Made by a program: the position numbers and the translations under genes. Of a stretch of DNA of 64,000 nt, positions 60,837-64,000 are shown in pieces. The stretch is from NCBI RefSeq assembly GCF_003719725.1, contig NZ_RIAX01000006.1, positions 123,350 to 187,349 on the forward strand, in the 5' to 3' direction. The stretch's first letter is position 1, and each line of letters begins with the position of its first letter. The stretch comes from Planococcus salinus (lineage in GTDB: Bacteria; Bacillota; Bacilli; Bacillales_A; Planococcaceae). The notes under the pieces were generated by a model. It was not told where the DNA came from. It saw only the letters and a program-made list of their open reading frames with translations, and made no database searches.

Positions 60837-61889
60837 TTACACATAGCTTTTCTCCATATGGGCAAAACCGATTTCTGTTTCCACTTCCCCGTGGATCTTG
60901 TCTATTGCCAGTTGGCCTCCCTGCAACCAGCTGCCAAAATCGAAAACATGTGGCTCTACATCTCCACCTAAGGCAAACAATACTTGCTTATCTTTTGGCA
61001 TATAAGCAGAAGTATGAATCGTCCCTGCCCAGCTTTTATAAAGTTTAGAGAAAACACCTTTTTCTGTGTCGTTCAACAAACGGAACGTTTTGAACACGTC
61101 ATCGGTCTGGTCTTTCTGACGTTCAATGGCAGTTAGCCGTTCATAAGAATCTTTCAGATAGTTCCGGTTCTCATGCTGCTGGATCTCAAAGTGGTTGGTG
61201 CAGACACTTGCGTCACGGATATCGACCGCTCTTGGACTCGCTTCCACCACTTTTGTCTTCCCGCTTTCATCCAACATTACATAACTGAATGAGCCGCGAT
61301 GCGGAATTTCCTTTAATAAGGACACAGCCTCTTCTACAGTCGCACAAGTTTCCAAAATAATGCGGCCGATCATATAACAGACAAAGCCATCCCCCGGTTT
61401 TTTCCGGTGAGTGAAGTTGTAGCCCATTGCCAGCCCTTTTTCATTCATTCCGTCCATGCGCCCTGTAATCCGTGATGTTGGCCCAATCATCGCATAGCCC
61501 TGATTATCCGGCTGAAACAGTACATATCTTCCTTCATAGGTTTGCGGATGGAAATCATAATTCCTCACCAAAAAATCATTTCCCGTCACAATGGAACAAC
61601 CTGATGGCATCGCATCAATCCGGTAGCCCCCAAAATCGCGCAGCACCTCTGCCATCGGCAATTCCAGGCTTTCCTGCAAGCCAACCAATTCATCCCATAT
61701 CCCTGGAGCAAACCGTAAAAAAGCCTCTCTTGTCTCTGCCACATCAATTTCAAACCTTGGCCTTTTCGCTTTCCACTGTCTTCGACGATTTTCCAGAGTG
61801 ATGGACTCCTTCAAATGCTCTCCTTGTCTGAACCCAAAATCATAATGACTTCCCCGAAATTCCAGTATATTGCTATGTATTTGTTTCAT
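60837..61889 (-). CDS. C45/acyltransferase-like Ntn hydrolase, copy 2
   Basis: 350 residues from ATG 61889 (GGAGGAATAT upstream; extension to 61952 unsupported). Paralogue of the facing gene: both share FRGxHYDFGF near 11-20, the candidate nucleophile at C98 (PSGCSIVTGNDFLVRNYD) and RMDGMNEKGLAMGYNF. The two differ clearly in the middle and C-terminal third, so the duplication is not recent. No partner genes hint at a substrate. Confidence 0.85.
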   Translation of the reverse strand: MKQIHSNILEFRGSHYDFGFRQGEHLKESITLENRRRQWKAKRPRFEIDVAETREAFLRFAPGIWDELVGLQESLELPMAEVLRDFGGYRIDAMPSGCSIVTGNDFLVRNYDFHPQTYEGRYVLFQPDNQGYAMIGPTSRITGRMDGMNEKGLAMGYNFTHRKKPGDGFVCYMIGRIILETCATVEEAVSLLKEIPHRGSFSYVMLDESGKTKVVEASPRAVDIRDASVCTNHFEIQQHENRNYLKDSYERLTAIERQKDQTDDVFKTFRLLNDTEKGVFSKLYKSWAGTIHTSAYMPKDKQVLFALGGDVEPHVFDFGSWLQGGQLAIDKIHGEVETEIGFAHMEKSYV

Positions 61890-62095
61890 ATATTCCTCCC
61901 TACTCGAACGGCTTGCTCGGAATGTAGTTGAGAAGAGCGCACATATACACACCTCTCCCCTTTCTACTCAATTATATCAATAGCATGCCAAAACGACAGT
62001 CAACTGCCTCCAAAGCCATCCAATTCTTAAAATGATGAAGGGTGTTATCTGTTTTGCTCCTCTCTTCCCTACACTCAATTCCAAGCAACTTTAAA

Positions 62096-62130
62096 ATCAG
62101 AAAAAGGCCCTGACATAATTGTCAGGGCCT
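62096..62130 (-). terminator. Terminator of the tRNA operon
   Basis: Perfect 11-bp stem AGGCCCTGACA/TGTCAGGGCCT with a TAAT loop, followed in the minus direction by TTTTTC, 39 bp after the last tRNA-Leu. Confidence 0.9.
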
Positions 62131-62168
62131 CTCCATTCGTACTGAATCGCTTGGTGTTGCGATGGGTA

Positions 62169-62250
62169 TACCGGTGGTCGGGGTCGAACCGACACTCCAG
62201 AAGGAACACGATTTTGAGTCGTGCGCGTCTGCCAATTCCGCCACACCGGC
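62169..62250 (-). tRNA. tRNA-Leu (CAA), distal copy
   Basis: 82-nt class II tRNA with a long variable arm. Acceptor GCCGGTG pairs with CACCGGT, discriminator A. Anticodon stem CACGA/TCGTG encloses CTCAAAA, anticodon CAA (reads UUG). CCA is not encoded. It differs from the copy at 63459 at one base, in the variable-arm loop. Confidence 0.95.
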
Positions 62251-62408
62251 AAATGTATCTCTAAGAGACAATAAAAATTATAACATGCATGCTGCTGCAG
62301 TTCAATCGTTATTTGTATAAAGCTTCTTTTGCTTATATACTCGGCCCAGGGCAAAAACATTTCAGTGAACACCCATAATTGGTATTCTTACATAAAAAGG
62401 ATGATTTG

Positions 62409-63383
62409 ATGCCTTCTCTGAAAATGCTGATTGGACTTCCAGCCAGCGGTAAAACAACTTATGCCCGACGCCTGGTTCACACCGATTCGAATTGGGTTCA
62501 TTTATCTTCCGATGAAATCGCCTACGCCAAATACCCGAAAGATCAACCGATTAATCACCAGGAAGTTTTTCAGGAATTATTTCTGAAAACCCTTACTTGC
62601 CTTAAGGACGGAAAAAACGTAATTTACGACGCCACAAACCTGGCCTCCCAAAAACGGAAAAGTTTCATCAATCGGATAAAGGAACTTCATGTTCACGTGG
62701 AAGCAATTATTTTCATCACACCCTACGATTTGCTAAAAGAACGCAACAACGCCCGTGAAAGTTGGCAGCGGGTACCGCCATATATACTCGATCGATATAT
62801 TCGTGCTTTTCAATTCCCAAGAAAAGACGAGAATTTCGATGAGTGTTCAATAATCACAGACCACACCTGGAACCAACCACCCGAGACAAAACAACACAGT
62901 CAAATTATAAGAGGGCGTCTTATGGAAGGAAACTTGAGCTTCAATGAATGGATGGAACTTTATAATTTATTCGAAGATACCAAACCCTTTCTGTGGCTTA
63001 TTAAAGATTCTTCTTCTCTTATGTCAGCTGCTAACTTAAACACATATCAGGCATATAAAAAAATGGTGAGTGCTGCTCCCACTCCTCACGATCAAGAAGT
63101 AATGGCTTGGACCATTCTACTGCATCAAATTGGCAAAGCCTATGTACGAAAAAACAGGCCGATGGAAGAAGATAATTTTTACGGTTTTGAACACGCAAGC
63201 ACGTACATGGCTTACCCGATTCTTTCTTCTCTCCGTATTCCCGAACCGCTTACCTGGGATATACTGCTCCTTATCGATGAACACATAATCGGCCGTCAAA
63301 TGAAACGCGGTAAGGTTAAACGCCGAATCGGCACCGCTAATTATGAACGGCTGGTTAATTTCTGGGGGTTTTTGAGTGAGTAA
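62409..63383 (+). CDS. P-loop polynucleotide-kinase-like protein with degenerate HD domain
   Basis: 324 residues from ATG 62409 (AAAAGG eight bases upstream). N-terminal kinase: Walker A LIGLPASGKTTYARR (9-16), acidic HLSSDEIAYA, NVIYDATNLASQKRK and a lid WQRVPPYILDRY, as in T4 Pnkp-type kinases that phosphorylate 5' ends or repair tRNA. The C-terminal half looks like an HD hydrolase (about 200-310), but the HD pair reads LLHQIGKAY, so a metal ligand is lost. It is plus-strand, lying between two tRNA-Leu genes of the opposite operon. Confidence 0.75.
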   Translation: MPSLKMLIGLPASGKTTYARRLVHTDSNWVHLSSDEIAYAKYPKDQPINHQEVFQELFLKTLTCLKDGKNVIYDATNLASQKRKSFINRIKELHVHVEAIIFITPYDLLKERNNARESWQRVPPYILDRYIRAFQFPRKDENFDECSIITDHTWNQPPETKQHSQIIRGRLMEGNLSFNEWMELYNLFEDTKPFLWLIKDSSSLMSAANLNTYQAYKKMVSAAPTPHDQEVMAWTILLHQIGKAYVRKNRPMEEDNFYGFEHASTYMAYPILSSLRIPEPLTWDILLLIDEHIIGRQMKRGKVKRRIGTANYERLVNFWGFLSE

Positions 63384-63394
63384 ACAAAAATAAA

Positions 63395-63430
63395 AACCCC
63401 TCAGCTCGGAAATTTCCAAGCTGAGGGGTT
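63395..63430. terminator. Bidirectional-looking hairpin after the kinase gene
   Basis: 12-bp stem AACCCCTCAGCT/AGCTGAGGGGTT. On the minus strand it lies directly after the first tRNA-Leu and could end tRNA transcription early. Confidence 0.8.
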
Positions 63431-63458
63431 ATAAAGAGCAGGCAGGCTCTTTTGATGA

Positions 63459-63540
63459 TACCGGTGGTCGGGGTCGAACCGACACTCCCGAAGGAACACG
63501 ATTTTGAGTCGTGCGCGTCTGCCAATTCCGCCACACCGGC
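63459..63540 (-). tRNA. tRNA-Leu (CAA), proximal copy
   Basis: 82-nt class II tRNA, anticodon CAA in loop CTCAAAA, no encoded CCA. The variable arm carries CC-TTCG-GG, an extra-stable UUCG loop, where the distal copy has TTCT. Confidence 0.95.
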
Positions 63541-63549
63541 ATAATTTAA

Positions 63550-63623
63550 TGGAGGCGGCAACCGGATTTGAACCGGTGATAAGGGTGTTGCAGACCCATG
63601 CCTTACCACTTGGCTATGCCGCC
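63550..63623 (-). tRNA. tRNA-Cys (GCA)
   Basis: Acceptor GGCGGCA pairs with TGCCGCC, discriminator T and encoded CCA. Anticodon loop CTGCAAC, anticodon GCA. The T-loop GTTCAAATC is standard. Confidence 0.94.
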
Positions 63624-63629
63624 AGATAT

Positions 63630-63704
63630 TGGAGCGGAAGACGGGGGTCGAACCCGCGACCTCCACCTTGGCAAGGTGGCGTTCTACCACTGAACTACTT
63701 CCGC
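63630..63704 (-). tRNA. tRNA-Gly (GCC)
   Basis: Acceptor GCGGAAG pairs with CTTCCGC, encoded CCA, anticodon loop TTGCCAA with anticodon GCC. Confidence 0.95.
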
Positions 63705-63709
63705 AAAAG

Positions 63710-63781
63710 CTGGGGTACCTGGATTCGAACCAGGGCATGACGGGATCAAAACCCGTTGCCTTACCGCTTGGCTATACCCCA
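63710..63781 (-). tRNA. tRNA-Gln (TTG)
   Basis: Acceptor TGGGGTA pairs with TACCCCA, discriminator G, CCA not encoded. Anticodon stem ACGGG/CCCGT encloses TTTTGAT, anticodon TTG. Confidence 0.95.
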
Positions 63782-63790
63782 ATAATAAGA

Positions 63791-63866
63791 TGGGGCGGAC
63801 GAGGGGAATTGAACCCCCGAGTGTCGGAATCACAATCCGATGCGTTAACCACTTCGCCACGACCGC
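63791..63866 (-). tRNA. tRNA-His (GTG)
   Basis: Anticodon GTG in GGATTGTGATTCC. CCA encoded. An extra G at 63867 can act as the encoded G(-1) opposite discriminator C73, the histidine identity pair. Confidence 0.94.
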
Positions 63867-63884
63867 CACTATGAAAATTAAAAT

Positions 63885-63958
63885 TGGCAGGGGCAGTAGG
63901 AATCGAACCCACATCGGAGGTTTTGGAGACCTCTGTTCTACCGTTAAACTATGCCCCT
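63885..63958 (-). tRNA. tRNA-Trp (CCA)
   Basis: Acceptor AGGGGCA pairs with TGCCCCT, discriminator G, encoded CCA. Anticodon loop TCTCCAAAA region gives CCA. Confidence 0.95.
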
Positions 63959-63964
63959 AAGAAC

Positions 63965-64000
63965 TGGTGGTGGGGGGCAGATTCGAACTGCCGAACCCGA
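63965..64000 (-). tRNA. tRNA, 3' part only, probably tRNA-Tyr
   Basis: The T-arm GGCAGTTCGAATCTGCC and acceptor 3' strand ending ACCACCA are present, with encoded CCA; the rest lies beyond the window. Sequence and position before Trp-His-Gln-Gly-Cys-Leu, as in B. subtilis trnD, point to Tyr. Confidence 0.75.

Noticed and set aside
63355..63914. Open frames running through the tRNA genes
   Set aside because: They are translations of tRNA genes, which are clearly foldable structures; no protein is expected.

Overview
The window reads as a low-to-mid-GC Gram-positive chromosome, order Bacillales. I infer the Planococcaceae or a close relative from protein resemblance recalled from memory; no database search was possible. 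Strong AGGAGG-type ribosome sites, many GTG and TTG starts, and two blocks of Bacillus subtilis-like synteny support this. Block one follows the B. subtilis lcfB/yhfJ - hemEHY - yhaA - ecs - hit - trpP - yhaH - scoC - prsA - yhaMNOPQR - yheABE neighbourhood. Block two (about 52-64 kb) resembles the yhcX/yhcT/queG/trmL region plus the end of a trnD-like tRNA operon.

Layout. 1-5.5 kb: start of a long-chain acyl-CoA ligase behind a FadR-type box, and a complete Bce-type antimicrobial-peptide sensing and resistance module (bceRSAB). 5.5-11.9 kb: lipoate ligase, the small zinc-ribbon protein YhfH, a YtkA-like lipoprotein, and haem synthesis (hemE, hemH, hemY) divergent from the haem monooxygenase hmoB. 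11.9-19.9 kb: cation antiporter, M20 amidohydrolase, ecsAB, and an accessory pair (unknown 142-aa protein plus a molybdopterin oxidoreductase with a C-terminal LysM domain) lying between ecsA and hit. 20-34.8 kb: tryptophan transporter with a probable TRAP site, scoC, prsA, the YhaMNO nucleases, the YhaPQ exporter, yhaR and yheABE.

35-41 kb is a stress patch: a universal stress protein, an ArsC-fold protein with no catalytic cysteines, a DUF2512 protein and a YflT-domain protein. Several have sigma-B-like promoters. It is interrupted by kynUB and a CNNM transporter. 41-50 kb: MscS channel, DUF2254 protein, cytochrome P450, an ehuBCDA-type ectoine ABC transporter, and a soluble GAF histidine kinase with its LuxR-type regulator. 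50-62 kb: pgcA, yhcX, a BdbC/thioredoxin pair, an RluA-type pseudouridine synthase, an aldo/keto reductase, trmL-queG and two convergent C45-family paralogues. 62-64 kb: a minus-strand tRNA operon Tyr-Trp-His-Gln-Gly-Cys-Leu, then a second Leu(CAA) gene. A P-loop kinase/HD-like gene sits on the opposite strand between the two Leu genes.

Most interesting non-genic structure: related palindromic elements in the hemE-hemH and hit-trpP gaps. Their outer arms covary between copies. The hit-trpP copy is bounded by perfect 13-bp inverted repeats, one of which contains the hit stop codon, and it holds nested hairpins. A third, different GC-rich palindromic element follows yhzD.
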